A stretch of DNA of 64,000 bases from Rhizobium tropici CIAT 899 (lineage in GTDB: Bacteria > Pseudomonadota > Alphaproteobacteria > Rhizobiales > Rhizobiaceae): NCBI RefSeq assembly GCF_000330885.1, contig NC_020059.1:2655001-2719000 (forward strand), given 5' to 3'. The translations under genes were made by a program, and so were the position numbers. The notes beneath the pieces were generated by a model. That model was not told where the DNA came from. It searched no databases and saw only the letters and a list, made by a program, of their open reading frames with translations. Below, piece after piece: positions 1 through 8,562 of the stretch (its first letter is position 1; every line of letters starts with the position of its first letter).

Positions 1-1
1 C

Positions 2-682
2 TTCGCGGCCGAAAAATGGGGTGTCGCCGCCGAGGAGGTACGGTTTCTGCCAAACCGCGTGCGTGTCGGTGAAGAGGAAATCCCCTTCCCCGATTTCGTC
101 AAGCAGGCCTATTTCGCCCGCGTCCAGCTCTCGGCTGCCGGCTTCTACAAGACGCCGAAGATCCATTGGGATCGCAAGGCCGGCCGCGGCACGCCCTTCT
201 ATTATTTCTCCTATGGCGCCGCCTGCTCGGAAGTGTCGATCGATACGTTGACGGGCGAATACCTGATCGACCGCGCCGATGTCCTTCATGACGTCGGTCG
301 CTCCCTCAATCCGGCAATCGATATCGGCCAGGTCGAAGGCGCTTTCGTGCAGGGCATGGGCTGGCTGACGACCGAGGAGCTCTGGTGGGATGCGAAGGGC
401 CGGCTGCGCACACACGCGCCATCGACTTACAAAATTCCGCTCGCTTCCGACCGTCCGAAGATTTTCAATGTGCGGCTGGCGGAATGGTCTGAAAATACGG
501 AGGCCACCATCGGCCGTTCGAAGGCCGTCGGCGAGCCGCCCTTCATGCTGCCGATCTCGGTGCTGGAGGCGCTGTCGATGGCGGTCGCCAGCGTCGCGGA
601 TTACCGCGTCTGCCCGCGCCTCGACGCACCGGCGACGCCGGAACGGGTACTCATGGCGGTCGAGCGGCTGAAGGGGATGTGA
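2..682 (+). CDS. xdhB: Xanthine dehydrogenase molybdopterin-binding subunit, C-terminal part (5' end outside window)
   Basis: The reading frame is open from base 2 to the TGA at 680-682, so the start lies upstream of the window; about 226 C-terminal residues are present. The protein would oxidise hypoxanthine and xanthine to urate as the molybdenum-cofactor large subunit of a heteromeric xanthine dehydrogenase. Segments typical of the family's C-terminus are visible: YFSYGAACSEVSIDTLTGEY, a DVGRSLNPAIDIGQVEGAFVQG stretch that lines the Mo-cofactor cleft, and the GEPPFML run containing the catalytic Glu. The neighbours puuD and guaD, which use or produce the same purines, support the call. Only the missing N-terminus limits it. 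Confidence 0.93.
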   Translation, partial: FAAEKWGVAAEEVRFLPNRVRVGEEEIPFPDFVKQAYFARVQLSAAGFYKTPKIHWDRKAGRGTPFYYFSYGAACSEVSIDTLTGEYLIDRADVLHDVGRSLNPAIDIGQVEGAFVQGMGWLTTEELWWDAKGRLRTHAPSTYKIPLASDRPKIFNVRLAEWSENTEATIGRSKAVGEPPFMLPISVLEALSMAVASVADYRVCPRLDAPATPERVLMAVERLKGM

Positions 683-764
683 TTGTCCTTTGAAGACAGG
701 GTGGTTGTCGTGATGGCGTCGAGCAAAAAGCCTGAGGCCGAACTTGAAATTTGAGTATGCCGTG

Positions 765-806
765 GTGTACCCCCCTCTGTCACGACAGTGACAGAGGGGG
801 GTACAC
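765..806. terminator. Perfect 19-bp hairpin after xdhB
   Basis: The arms 765-783 and 788-806 are perfect reverse complements around the 4-base loop GACA; the stem contains six consecutive G:C pairs (C run 770-775, G run 796-801). It lies 82 bases after the xdhB stop. No T-run follows on either strand, so it is not a textbook Rho-independent terminator; it may protect the 3' end of the xdh transcript or stop it with Rho. Confidence 0.55.
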
Positions 807-871
807 ACTCTCCGTTCATCACGATATCCAAAATCAATGACCTTTGCTGACCTCTCGACGGTCCTCACCAC

Positions 872-1075
872 CTACAGCAACGATCTATCATCATAACGCG
901 GCTCCCGCCCGTCCAGAAATCCAAGATCACGCTTCAGACGGTCCGGCATCTCATCGAGATCGAGATGCGGCGACGGCTCCGCGTGGCTGACGAAGGCCTG
1001 CGTCACCGATTCCAGAAGACGAGCCAGAATCCTTGGCCTTGCGGTTTCCACCTGTTCCACGACATAGCAATCCAT
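872..1075 (-). CDS. Small DUF1127-like protein divergent from LysR
   Basis: A 67-residue protein beginning MDCYVVEQVETARPRILARLL. The C-terminal segment DEMPDRLKRDLGFLDGREPRY resembles the short DUF1127 (YjiS-like) motif, in which an arginine-rich helix precedes a D-(I/L)-G turn. In rhizobia such small proteins are often encoded divergently from a GcvA-type LysR gene, as here, and some bind RNA or affect phosphate and carbon metabolism. The 102-base gap to the LysR start should hold both promoters. Function is unknown; the family call rests on the short motif and on gene order. Confidence 0.6.
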   Translation of the reverse strand: MDCYVVEQVETARPRILARLLESVTQAFVSHAEPSPHLDLDEMPDRLKRDLGFLDGREPRYDDRSLL

Positions 1076-1177
1076 GACGATACCTCAGTCAGATCGATGA
1101 TATGAATTGCAGTCTGGCGCGAAAAATGCTGAAATTCCAATTGAACTATCGTCTGCATGCATAAAGAGAACTTATCC

Positions 1178-2074
1178 ATGAAACTGTCCATGCGCTTTCC
1201 GCTGAATGCGCTCCGCGTCTTTGAGGCCGCCGCCCGGCACAGCAGTTTCACGCGGGCCGGCGAAGAGCTTGGCATGACGCAGACGGCGGTCAGCTATCAG
1301 ATCAAGCTGCTGGAAGAGACTTTGGGCGAGCCGCTATTCCTGCGCCGCCCGCGGCAGATTCTGTTGACCAAGGCCGGAGAACAGCTTGCACCGAAAGTGT
1401 CGGAAGCCTTTGCCATGCTGCAGGAGGCCATGACTTCGATCAGAGGCGAAGTCGAAACGACGCTATGCATCCATTCGACCCCCACCTTCGCCTCGCAATG
1501 GCTGGCCCGTCATCTCGGTTCGTTTCAGCTGAAGCATCCCAATATCGCCGTCCGGCTGGATACCTCGGGCTCGATCATAGACTTCGCCCGGGAGTCAGCC
1601 GACATCGCCATCCGCACCGGGCGCGGTCAATGGCCCGGCTTGCGCTCGCACCTCCTGATGAAGGTCTATTTTACGCCGATGCTGAGCCCGGCGCTTGCAG
1701 AGTCGATCGGGGGCATCCACGAACCGGCCGATCTCCTGAAGCTCCGCATCATCGACGCAGGCGACCCATGGTGGGCTCAATGGTTTCAGGAAGCCGGTGT
1801 TCCCGACCCTGGCCTTCAGGGCCGGCCGCGCAGCAGGCTCGGCGCCCAGTCCTTCGAGGCGAGCGCGGCATTGGCCGGTCAGGGCGTCGCCATCTTGACC
1901 CCGGAATTCTATGCGGATGATCTAGCTTCCGGCCGGCTGATCCAGCCCTTCGATATTCTTTCGTCCGACAATACGGACTACTGGATCGCCTATCCTGAAA
2001 ACAGGCGTCATACGCCGCGAATCCGCGCCTTCAGGGATTGGCTCCTCTGCGAATTCGGCATGCCGCTCGAATAG
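1178..2074 (+). CDS. LysR-family transcriptional regulator (GcvA type)
   Basis: A 298-residue LysR regulator. The winged helix-turn-helix is at the N-terminus (RFPLNALRVFEAAARHSSFT, then TQTAVSYQIKLLEETLGEPLF), followed by a periplasmic-binding-protein-like effector domain. I chose the ATG at 1178 because AAAGAGA lies 8 bases before it; an in-frame ATG at 1157 has no comparable ribosome-binding site. The gene is divergent from the DUF1127-like gene and stands between xdhB and puuD, so control of purine genes is possible, but control of the divergent small gene is the more common arrangement. The effector is unknown. Confidence 0.85.
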   Translation: MKLSMRFPLNALRVFEAAARHSSFTRAGEELGMTQTAVSYQIKLLEETLGEPLFLRRPRQILLTKAGEQLAPKVSEAFAMLQEAMTSIRGEVETTLCIHSTPTFASQWLARHLGSFQLKHPNIAVRLDTSGSIIDFARESADIAIRTGRGQWPGLRSHLLMKVYFTPMLSPALAESIGGIHEPADLLKLRIIDAGDPWWAQWFQEAGVPDPGLQGRPRSRLGAQSFEASAALAGQGVAILTPEFYADDLASGRLIQPFDILSSDNTDYWIAYPENRRHTPRIRAFRDWLLCEFGMPLE

Positions 2075-2077
2075 CGC

Positions 2078-2413
2078 TCAATAATCCATGTCGGGCGCAT
2101 AAAAGCAGCGCGGGGTGTTCTCGTCCGGAAACAGACAGAGATGATAGGCTCCGTCCGGGGAGCGCATCGTCTTACCCTGCGGCAGATTGAAGATATGCGC
2201 GTGCGTTACATAGCGATGGTCGCCAGGGTTGAGCGTCACTCGATAACCGCCGGGAACGATGGTGACGGTGCGCGAGGGAATCATCTCGCAATCGCCCGTC
2301 TTGCTGTCGCCATTGCAGCAATAAGGGTCGTAGGACCAGCCGGAGGGCGCCTCGTGCGCCAGAGCAAAGGCTGCGGAGAGAAGAAAAAATACGAACGCCA
2401 GAATACCTCGCAT
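2078..2413 (-). CDS. Small secreted cysteine-containing protein of unknown function
   Basis: A 111-residue protein with a clear signal peptide (MRGILAFVFFLLSAAFALA, cleavage expected near AHE). The mature part has five cysteines, in YCCNGDSKTGDC, YHLCLF and RCFYAP, which could form disulfides in the periplasm. The start at 2413 is chosen because GGAGA lies 7 bases upstream and because the signal peptide then begins at residue 1; an upstream ATG at 2467 would add an unlikely extension. It converges on the LysR gene with a 3-base gap. I do not recognise the family beyond rhizobial hypothetical proteins. Confidence 0.7.
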   Translation of the reverse strand: MRGILAFVFFLLSAAFALAHEAPSGWSYDPYCCNGDSKTGDCEMIPSRTVTIVPGGYRVTLNPGDHRYVTHAHIFNLPQGKTMRSPDGAYHLCLFPDENTPRCFYAPDMDY

Positions 2414-2629
2414 GGGCAATTCTCCGTCGAAAAAATAGACGGCTGCCGCGGACACGGCCCGCTCCAAGCAGCCAAGGGCATTTTATTAAATAACTGCCAT
2501 AATCTGATCTAATGCGCCCCGGACGCTAGACAAGACCGCTGCTTTTTACCGGCACATCCAACACCCCTCTTCCATCCGCTCTCAACATTCTGCAAGGTAT
2601 CGAGTCGGAGGAAGAAAAAGGGGAACTGA

Positions 2630-3868
2630 ATGTATGAATACGCCATAGCGTGGGAATGGCTGGCCTTTGCCGCCCGCTGGTTCCACGTCATAACCGCCAT
2701 TGCCTGGATCGGTTCGTCCTTCTACTTCATCGCGCTCGATCTCGGACTGGTGAAGCGCCCACATCTTCCGCCCGGCGCCTATGGCGAGGAATGGCAGGTT
2801 CACGGCGGCGGTTTCTATCACATCCAGAAATATCTCGTCGCTCCCGCGCAGATGCCGGAACACCTGACCTGGTTCAAGTACGAGAGCTATTTCACCTGGC
2901 TATCCGGCTTCCTGATGCTGTGTATCGTCTATTACGGCGGCGCCAACCTCTTCCTCATCGATCGCCACGTGCTCGACGTCAGTGTCCCCGTCGCCATCCT
3001 GATCTCGCTGGCGTCGCTCGCCATCGGCTGGATCATCTACGACCTGCTTTGTAAGTCGCCGCTCGGCAACAACACCTGGGGCCTGATGATCGTGCTTTAT
3101 GCCGTCCTGGTCTTCATGGCCTGGGGCTATACGCATCTCTTCACCGGCCGCGCCGCCTTCCTGCATCTCGGTGCTTTTACCGCGACGATCATGTCTGCCA
3201 ACGTCTTCATGATCATCATCCCCAACCAGAAGATCGTCGTCGCCGACCTCATCGCCGGCCGCACGCCGGACCCGAAATACGGCCGCATCGCCAAGCAGCG
3301 CTCACTCCACAACAACTACCTGACGCTGCCCGTCATCTTCTTCATGTTGTCGAACCACTATCCGCTGGCCTTCGGCACGCAGTTCAACTGGATTATTGCA
3401 GCGCTGGTGTTCCTGATGGGCGTCACCATCCGTCACTGGTTCAACACCACGCATGCGCGCAAAGGCCGCCCGACCTGGACCTGGATCGTCACGATAGTCC
3501 TTTTCATCGTCATCATGTGGCTCTCCACCGTTCCGAAGGTGCTGACTGGCGAAAAGGAAGCGAACGCAGTCGCTCCCGCCTTCCAGCAATTCGCCTCCGA
3601 TGCACATTTTCCGGCGGTCAAGCAAATGGTCTCGACGCGCTGCTCCATGTGCCATGCGGCCGAACCCGTCTATGAGGGGATTGTCCGCCCGCCGAAGGGC
3701 GTAACGCTGGAAAATGACGCGGAAATCGCTATGCATGCCCGGGAGATCTATATCCAGGCCGGCCGCAGCCACGCCATGCCGCCCGGCAACGTCACCGACG
3801 TTACGCCGGAGGAGCGCAAGCTGCTGGTCGCCTGGTTCGAAAGCTCCATCGGAGAAAAGAGCCAATGA
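2630..3868 (+). CDS. puuD: Urate hydroxylase PuuD (membrane urate oxidase with cytochrome c domain)
   Basis: A 412-residue membrane protein that oxidises urate to 5-hydroxyisourate, passing electrons to its own C-terminal cytochrome c instead of directly to oxygen. About eight hydrophobic segments cover residues 10-310, starting with WLAFAARWFHVITAIAWIGSSFYFIALD. The C-terminal domain has a haem-binding CSMCH motif (Cys338, Cys341, His342) and a distal methionine region (SHAMPPGNV). The length and order of parts match the alphaproteobacterial PuuD family. It overlaps guaD by 4 bases (ATGA), so the two are translationally coupled. Its product feeds UraH, encoded at 7702-8058. Confidence 0.95.
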   Translation: MYEYAIAWEWLAFAARWFHVITAIAWIGSSFYFIALDLGLVKRPHLPPGAYGEEWQVHGGGFYHIQKYLVAPAQMPEHLTWFKYESYFTWLSGFLMLCIVYYGGANLFLIDRHVLDVSVPVAILISLASLAIGWIIYDLLCKSPLGNNTWGLMIVLYAVLVFMAWGYTHLFTGRAAFLHLGAFTATIMSANVFMIIIPNQKIVVADLIAGRTPDPKYGRIAKQRSLHNNYLTLPVIFFMLSNHYPLAFGTQFNWIIAALVFLMGVTIRHWFNTTHARKGRPTWTWIVTIVLFIVIMWLSTVPKVLTGEKEANAVAPAFQQFASDAHFPAVKQMVSTRCSMCHAAEPVYEGIVRPPKGVTLENDAEIAMHAREIYIQAGRSHAMPPGNVTDVTPEERKLLVAWFESSIGEKSQ

Positions 3869-5172
3869 CCACCCTTCTGCGCGGCCGCCTGCTTTCCTTC
3901 AAGCGCCTGCCGCAAAGCCTCGATGATGCCGACAGCTATACTTATGAAAGTGATGGCGGCCTGCTGATCGAAAACGGCTTGATCGTCGCGACAGGCGCCT
4001 ATGCCGATATCAAGGCGCAGGCGCCGAAAGGTGCAACCGAAATCGACCACCGCCCGCATCTGATCCTGCCCGGTTTCATCGACATGCACCTGCATTTCCC
4101 GCAGATGCAGGTGATCGCCTCCTACGCCGCCAACCTTCTGGAATGGCTGAACACCTATACATTCCCCGAGGAATGCCGCTTCGTCGAAAGCGCACACGCG
4201 GAGCGCATCGCCAGGCATTTCTATGACGAAATGATCCGCCACGGTACGACGACGGCCGTCGCCTACTGCTCGGTCCATAAAACCTCCGCCGACGCCTATT
4301 TTGCCGAAGCCATGCGCCGCAACATGCGCATGGTCGGCGGCAAGGTGATGATGGATCGCCATGCCCCGCAGGGCCTGCTCGATACGCCCGAAATGGGCTA
4401 TGACGAGACGCGGCAGGTGATATCAGACTGGCACGGCAAGGGCCGCAACCATGTCGCGATCACCCCGCGCTTCGCCATCACCTCCACACCGGCGCAGATG
4501 GAGGCAACGGCCGCGCTTGCCCGCGAATTCCCGGATCTGCATATCCAGACGCATCTTTCCGAGAATCACGACGAGATCGCCTTTACCTGCGAGCTCTATC
4601 CGGAGGCGATCGACTACACCGATATCTATGCCCGCTACGGACTGCTTGGCCCCAAGAGCCTGTTCGGCCATGCGATCCATCTTTCCGACCGCGAAGCCGA
4701 TGCCATGAGCGAAGCCGGCGCGGTCGCCGTGCATTGCCCGACCTCGAACCTCTTCCTTGGCTCCGGCCTCTTCCCGCTGAAGGCGCTGGCCCGCCGCGAG
4801 AAGCCCGTTCGCATCGGTGTCGCCACAGATATCGGCGGCGGCTCCAGCTACTCCATGCTGCGCACCATGGACGAGGCCTACAAGATCCAGCAGTTGCTCG
4901 GCGAACGGCTGAACCCGTTGGAGAGCTTTTATTACGTGACCCGTGGGAATGCCGAGTCCCTCTCCCTCGTCGATAAGATCGGCACGCTCGACGCCGGAAC
5001 CGAAGCCGATCTCATCGTCCTCAATGCAGCAGCAACGCCGGCCATGGCGCTGAAGATGGAGGTGACGAATAGCCTCACCGAGGAGCTGTTCCTGCTGCAG
5101 ACCATGGGTGACGACCGCGCCATCCTCGAAACCTATGTCGCCGGAAAGCCGATGAAATCGATCCTGCAATGA
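3865..5172 (+). CDS. guaD: Guanine deaminase
   Basis: A 435-residue amidohydrolase-fold enzyme converting guanine to xanthine, which xanthine dehydrogenase then oxidises. The metal-binding motif is GFIDMHLHFPQMQ (Asp73, His75, His77); further metal and active-site segments are HLSENHDEI, LFGHAIHLSD and a late Asp in GVATDIGGGSSYSML. The length matches GuaD of proteobacteria. The start ATG lies inside the puuD stop codon region, indicating coupling in one transcript. The product enters the same pathway as the flanking genes. Confidence 0.95.
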   Translation: MTTLLRGRLLSFKRLPQSLDDADSYTYESDGGLLIENGLIVATGAYADIKAQAPKGATEIDHRPHLILPGFIDMHLHFPQMQVIASYAANLLEWLNTYTFPEECRFVESAHAERIARHFYDEMIRHGTTTAVAYCSVHKTSADAYFAEAMRRNMRMVGGKVMMDRHAPQGLLDTPEMGYDETRQVISDWHGKGRNHVAITPRFAITSTPAQMEATAALAREFPDLHIQTHLSENHDEIAFTCELYPEAIDYTDIYARYGLLGPKSLFGHAIHLSDREADAMSEAGAVAVHCPTSNLFLGSGLFPLKALARREKPVRIGVATDIGGGSSYSMLRTMDEAYKIQQLLGERLNPLESFYYVTRGNAESLSLVDKIGTLDAGTEADLIVLNAAATPAMALKMEVTNSLTEELFLLQTMGDDRAILETYVAGKPMKSILQ

Positions 5173-5219
5173 GGCAATCCGAACCCACCTCCCTATAACT
5201 ATCCAGAAGGCAAAGAGCC

Positions 5220-6359
5220 ATGACCGCGCCGCTGACCATCGCCGAACTGAAGACGCTTGCGCAGCGGCGCGTGCCGAAAATGTTCTTCCAATATGCCGAT
5301 TCCGGTTCGTGGACGGAGTCGACCTATGAGGCGAACGAGGCGGATTTCGCCAAGATCAAGCTGCGCCAGCGCGTCCTCGTCGACATTTCCGACCGGTCGC
5401 TGGCGACCACGATGGTCGGCCAAAAGGCCTCGATGCCGGTGGCGCTGGCGCCGACAGGGATGACCGGCATGCAGCATGCCGATGGCGAGATTCTGGCCGC
5501 GCGCGCGGCCGAGGAATTCGGCATACCCTTCACACTGTCAACCATGAGCATCTGCTCGATCGAGGACATCGCCTCGGTGACGAAGCAGCCCTTCTGGTTC
5601 CAGCTCTACGTGATGAAGGATCGCGATTTCGTCCTCGATCTCATCCATCGCGCCAAGGCGGCAAAATGCTCGGCGCTTGTGCTGACGGCCGACCTGCAGA
5701 TCCTCGGCCAGCGCCATAACGATATCCGCAACGGATTGTCGGCACCGCCGAAAATGACCGCAAGGAACATCTGGCAGATGGCCACGCGGCCGGGTTGGTG
5801 TATGGGTATGCTGAAGACCAAGCGCCACTCCTTCGGCAATATCATCGGTCATGCCAAGGATATTTCCGATATGACGACGCTGTCGCACTGGACGCATTCG
5901 CAGTTCGACCCCAAGCTTTCCTGGAGCGATGTCGCCTGGATCAAGGAGCAATGGGGCGGCCCGCTGATCATCAAGGGCATTCTTGACGTCGACGATGCAA
6001 AAGCGGCTGTCGATACCGGCGCCGATGCCATTATCGTCTCCAATCACGGCGGCCGGCAGCTCGATGGCGCCCATTCCTCCATCAGCATGCTGCCCCGGAT
6101 CGTCGATGCCGTCGGCGACAAGATCGAGGTGCATATGGATGGCGGCGTACGCTCAGGTCAGGACGTGCTCAAGGCCGTGGCATTCGGCGCCAAGGGCACC
6201 TTCATCGGCCGCCCCTTCCTCTATGGCCTCGGCGCCATGGGCAAGGAAGGGGTGACGCTTGCGCTCGAGATCATCCGCAAGGAGCTGGATATTTCCATGG
6301 CACTCTGTGGCAAGCGGGATATCAAGGCCGTGGATCGGTCGATTCTGGCTGATTTCTAA
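5220..6359 (+). CDS. lldD: FMN-dependent alpha-hydroxy-acid dehydrogenase (L-lactate dehydrogenase type)
   Basis: A 379-residue TIM-barrel flavoprotein that oxidises an L-2-hydroxy acid to the 2-oxo acid. Family marks include MPVALAPTGMTGMQHADGE near the N-terminus, FQLYVMKDR, the catalytic motif SNHGGRQLDGA with the active-site base His276, and the FMN phosphate-binding stretch MDGGVRSGQDVLKA. The length fits LldD. An AAAGAG Shine-Dalgarno is just upstream of the ATG, and guaD ends 47 bases before. In this purine setting it might act on a hydroxy acid near glyoxylate metabolism, but nothing in the sequence separates lactate from glycolate-like substrates. It converges on yoeB with a 4-base overlap. 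Confidence 0.88.
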   Translation: MTAPLTIAELKTLAQRRVPKMFFQYADSGSWTESTYEANEADFAKIKLRQRVLVDISDRSLATTMVGQKASMPVALAPTGMTGMQHADGEILAARAAEEFGIPFTLSTMSICSIEDIASVTKQPFWFQLYVMKDRDFVLDLIHRAKAAKCSALVLTADLQILGQRHNDIRNGLSAPPKMTARNIWQMATRPGWCMGMLKTKRHSFGNIIGHAKDISDMTTLSHWTHSQFDPKLSWSDVAWIKEQWGGPLIIKGILDVDDAKAAVDTGADAIIVSNHGGRQLDGAHSSISMLPRIVDAVGDKIEVHMDGGVRSGQDVLKAVAFGAKGTFIGRPFLYGLGAMGKEGVTLALEIIRKELDISMALCGKRDIKAVDRSILADF

Positions 6360-6622
6360 TAGTGGAAGCGACATTGCAAAACGATAAGCGTCTGCCGATC
6401 GCCTACGCCTTCAACTTTGTAAACCAGCCTATGCTCTTGCGTGATGCGGCGCGACCATTGCCCTTTGAGTTGATTGCGTAGGGGCTCTGGTTTGCCGAGT
6501 CCCTCAAAAGGGTGGCGTAGCGCGTCCCGCAAAAGCTCGTTGATTCTAACGGCTATTTTACGGTCTCTTTCCTGCCAGTATAAATAGTCTTCCCAAGCAT
6601 GCGCGTGCCAAGCAAGCAACAT
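6356..6622 (-). CDS. yoeB: YoeB/Txe-family ribosome-dependent mRNA interferase toxin
   Basis: An 88-residue RelE-fold toxin. In the YoeB family this protein cleaves mRNA in the ribosomal A site and is neutralised by YefM. The visible family marks are WEDYLYWQ at the N-terminus, the basic GKPEPLRNQLKGQWSRRI segment, the glutamate/arginine in QEHRLVYKV and the C-terminal catalytic His-Tyr (RFHY). The gene follows yefM after 7 bases, in the usual antitoxin-first order. Its stop overlaps the convergent lldD stop by 4 bases. All catalytic positions are intact. Confidence 0.92.
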   Translation of the reverse strand: MLLAWHAHAWEDYLYWQERDRKIAVRINELLRDALRHPFEGLGKPEPLRNQLKGQWSRRITQEHRLVYKVEGVGDRQTLIVLQCRFHY

Positions 6623-6629
6623 GACAAGC

Positions 6630-6890
6630 TTACTTCGGATCGAGCAAATCGTGAGAAACGAGGTTCTTTCCCTCGTTTGTATCGGTGATCGCTTCCATCA
6701 ATCTTGCCGCATTTGTCGGTGTCGACAGAACATGAAGCGTCTCGATGATTCCTTCATATTCTTCCTTGTCGATCAGAATGGCTGATGGCTTATCGCGACG
6801 AACAATTTCCACGGCGACACGATCCTGCGCGACTTCATCAAGCAAGCTTGCAAGTTCATTTCTTGCTGCAGAAAACATGACCGTTCGCAT
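6630..6890 (-). CDS. yefM: YefM/Phd-family antitoxin
   Basis: An 86-residue antitoxin. The N-terminal Phd/YefM DNA-binding fold is visible (MRTVMFSAARNELASLLDEVAQ), followed by RRDKPSAILIDKEEYEGIIETLHVLSTP and an acidic, presumably flexible tail that would wrap the toxin. It is expected to bind YoeB and repress its own promoter. Just upstream, at 6913-6930, are TGTACA-type half sites matching the core known for YefM operators. The gene pair is complete and looks functional. Confidence 0.92.
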   Translation of the reverse strand: MRTVMFSAARNELASLLDEVAQDRVAVEIVRRDKPSAILIDKEEYEGIIETLHVLSTPTNAARLMEAITDTNEGKNLVSHDLLDPK

Positions 6891-6912
6891 GTTCCACTCC
6901 TATTACAAAACT

Positions 6913-6930
6913 TGTACAACAAATGGTACA
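6913..6930. promoter_or_regulatory. Candidate YefM operator (TGTACA repeats)
   Basis: TGTACA at 6913-6918 and GGTACA at 6925-6930 lie 23-40 bases before the yefM start, on one face with 12-base spacing; the outer TGTAC/GTACA halves also form an inverted repeat. The YefM operator of Escherichia coli has a TGTACA core, so autoregulation by the YefM-YoeB complex is likely. Binding is inferred. Confidence 0.55.
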
Positions 6931-6957
6931 GGTCCAGCTTAAAGTCAAGGAACATGC

Positions 6958-7698
6958 CTAACGCAGCCAGCCCGTCGCAAGACCGCTTGCCCACTCCTCG
7001 CGGCCATTCTGCGCCGCGAGTTTCGCCATCGCCATGTGATCATAGGCGACGTGCCGGAAGACCGGTAGCCAATGATCACCAGTCTTTTCCAAAATGGCGT
7101 AAGAAGCAAAGGGGTGACCGGCTTCCACCTTGTGATAATAGGGTAAGTCATCGTCATAGGCCGGGCAGCCGACGCTGCCGGGATTGACGATCAGGCGTCC
7201 GTCGGAGAGCCTGACGACACGCGGAAGGTGGCTGTGACCGCACAAGACCAGAGGGAAATCGACGCCGGCAGCCAGTGCCTCGATCTCTTCCAGCGGCTTC
7301 AGATAGACCTGACCGTCCGGCGAGACGGATTCAAGCCAATAGACATTATCATCAGCCGGGGTCGCGTGGCAAAGATAGGCTTCATCCAGATAAATTGTAC
7401 TGACGGGCAAGGCACGCAGCCATTCGAGGTGACGTTCCGTCAGTTCAGAATGCGCTGCGCGATCTGAAACATGCATCGCCTCCGGCGCCAGCTCGATCAG
7501 ATAGCGGTCGTGATTGCCCCGCACCGTCGGCGCATTCAATTCCAGCAGCATGTCCGCCGTCTTGCCCGCGGTAAGCGGGCCGCTGAAGCAATCGCCGAGA
7601 TTGACGATGTCGACGATGCCCTGTCTGCGGATATCCGCAAGCACCGCTTCAAGTGCCAGATGATTGCCATGGATGTCCGCTATGGCTGCAAAGCGCAT
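6958..7698 (-). CDS. Calcineurin-like metallophosphoesterase
   Basis: A 246-residue protein with the full set of metallophosphoesterase motifs in order: DIHGNHLALEAVL, NLGDCFSGPL, RGNHDRY and CGHSHLPR. The motifs should hold two metal ions. Small YfcE/MJ0936-type members hydrolyse phosphodiesters, but the natural substrate is not evident. It is the last gene of the leftward uricolytic operon, only 3 bases after uraH, so co-expression with purine breakdown is likely. It could be a repair or nucleotide phosphodiesterase carried in this operon. Confidence 0.85.
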   Translation of the reverse strand: MRFAAIADIHGNHLALEAVLADIRRQGIVDIVNLGDCFSGPLTAGKTADMLLELNAPTVRGNHDRYLIELAPEAMHVSDRAAHSELTERHLEWLRALPVSTIYLDEAYLCHATPADDNVYWLESVSPDGQVYLKPLEEIEALAAGVDFPLVLCGHSHLPRVVRLSDGRLIVNPGSVGCPAYDDDLPYYHKVEAGHPFASYAILEKTGDHWLPVFRHVAYDHMAMAKLAAQNGREEWASGLATGWLR

Positions 7699-7701
7699 GT
7701 C

Positions 7702-8058
7702 TCAGCTCCCGCGATAGGTGGAATAGCCGTAGGGCGAGATCAGCAGCGGCACGTGATAATGCGCCGTCGTATCGGCGATGCCGAAGCGGATCGGCACGAG
7801 ATCGAGGAAAGCCGGCTCCGGCAACTTGGTGCCGCTGGCACGCAGATAGTCCCCGGCCCGAAACAGCAACTCGTAAGTGCCTGCAACGAAGCTTTCGCCG
7901 CTGAGGATTGGACCACCATCCACGCGGCCGTCCGAATTGGTTGTAACCGTCTTCACGTGCCTGCGGGCATCGCCCTCGATCCTGAAGAGATCTATCACCA
8001 GGCCTTCGGCAGGCTTGCCGAGAGCGGTATCGAGCACATGGGTGGTCAGTCCGGTCAT
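7702..8058 (-). CDS. uraH: 5-Hydroxyisourate hydrolase
   Basis: A 118-residue transthyretin-related protein that hydrolyses 5-hydroxyisourate to OHCU. The N-terminal [14 protein letters not shown] supplies the family's conserved histidine, and the C-terminus ends with the diagnostic tetrapeptide YRGS (GYSTYRGS). No signal peptide is seen, so it should act in the cytoplasm. It overlaps allA by 4 bases. It works between PuuD (3' neighbour cluster on the other strand) and UraD. Confidence 0.96.
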   Translation of the reverse strand: MTGLTTHVLDTALGKPAEGLVIDLFRIEGDARRHVKTVTTNSDGRVDGGPILSGESFVAGTYELLFRAGDYLRASGTKLPEPAFLDLVPIRFGIADTTAHYHVPLLISPYGYSTYRGS

Positions 8059-8555
8059 AGCGTCGGTGCTCCGATGATGAAGGGCATGTCGAAGAAGTAC
8101 TCTTCCAGATTGTTTCCTGGCCCATCGCGATCCATGATAAGGAAATCGCTCTGCTCGTCGAGTGCCATCAGGGGATAATGCCAGACATTGACCCGATAGT
8201 TCACACCCTGGTCGCCGCGCGCAAGGAAAACCTTCGGCCTGCCCGGCTTGCCGCCCTCATCCTCCGCGACGACGACAAGGAACGGACGGCCGTTCAGCGG
8301 CACGAAACATTGACTGCCGAAGGGATGGCGCTCCATCATCTCGATCGAGAAGGGAAAAGCACGTGGTTGACCGCGAAAAAGGTTCAGGATAACCCGCGCG
8401 CCCTCTCCGATGGCCTCGGCGCTGGACAAAGCATGGAAGCGCTCCGTTGTGCCGCCATTGATGTACCGCATAGTCGCAAGATCGGCCTCGATGACATCGC
8501 CGAACGGTGCGAATGCGGCCTTTGCCAAAGGATTGATATCGAGATGCTGTGTCAT
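8055..8555 (-). CDS. allA: Ureidoglycolate lyase
   Basis: A 166-residue cupin-like enzyme that splits ureidoglycolate into glyoxylate and urea. The start ATG at 8555 ([20 protein letters not shown]) gives the family's usual length; a longer frame to 8681 runs through hepT and lacks family sequence. Typical segments are [40 protein letters not shown] and VWHYPLMAL. It is coupled to uraH by a 4-base overlap and follows hepT by 7 bases. Confidence 0.94.
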   Translation of the reverse strand: MTQHLDINPLAKAAFAPFGDVIEADLATMRYINGGTTERFHALSSAEAIGEGARVILNLFRGQPRAFPFSIEMMERHPFGSQCFVPLNGRPFLVVVAEDEGGKPGRPKVFLARGDQGVNYRVNVWHYPLMALDEQSDFLIMDRDGPGNNLEEYFFDMPFIIGAPTL

Positions 8556-8562
8556 TGAATGA

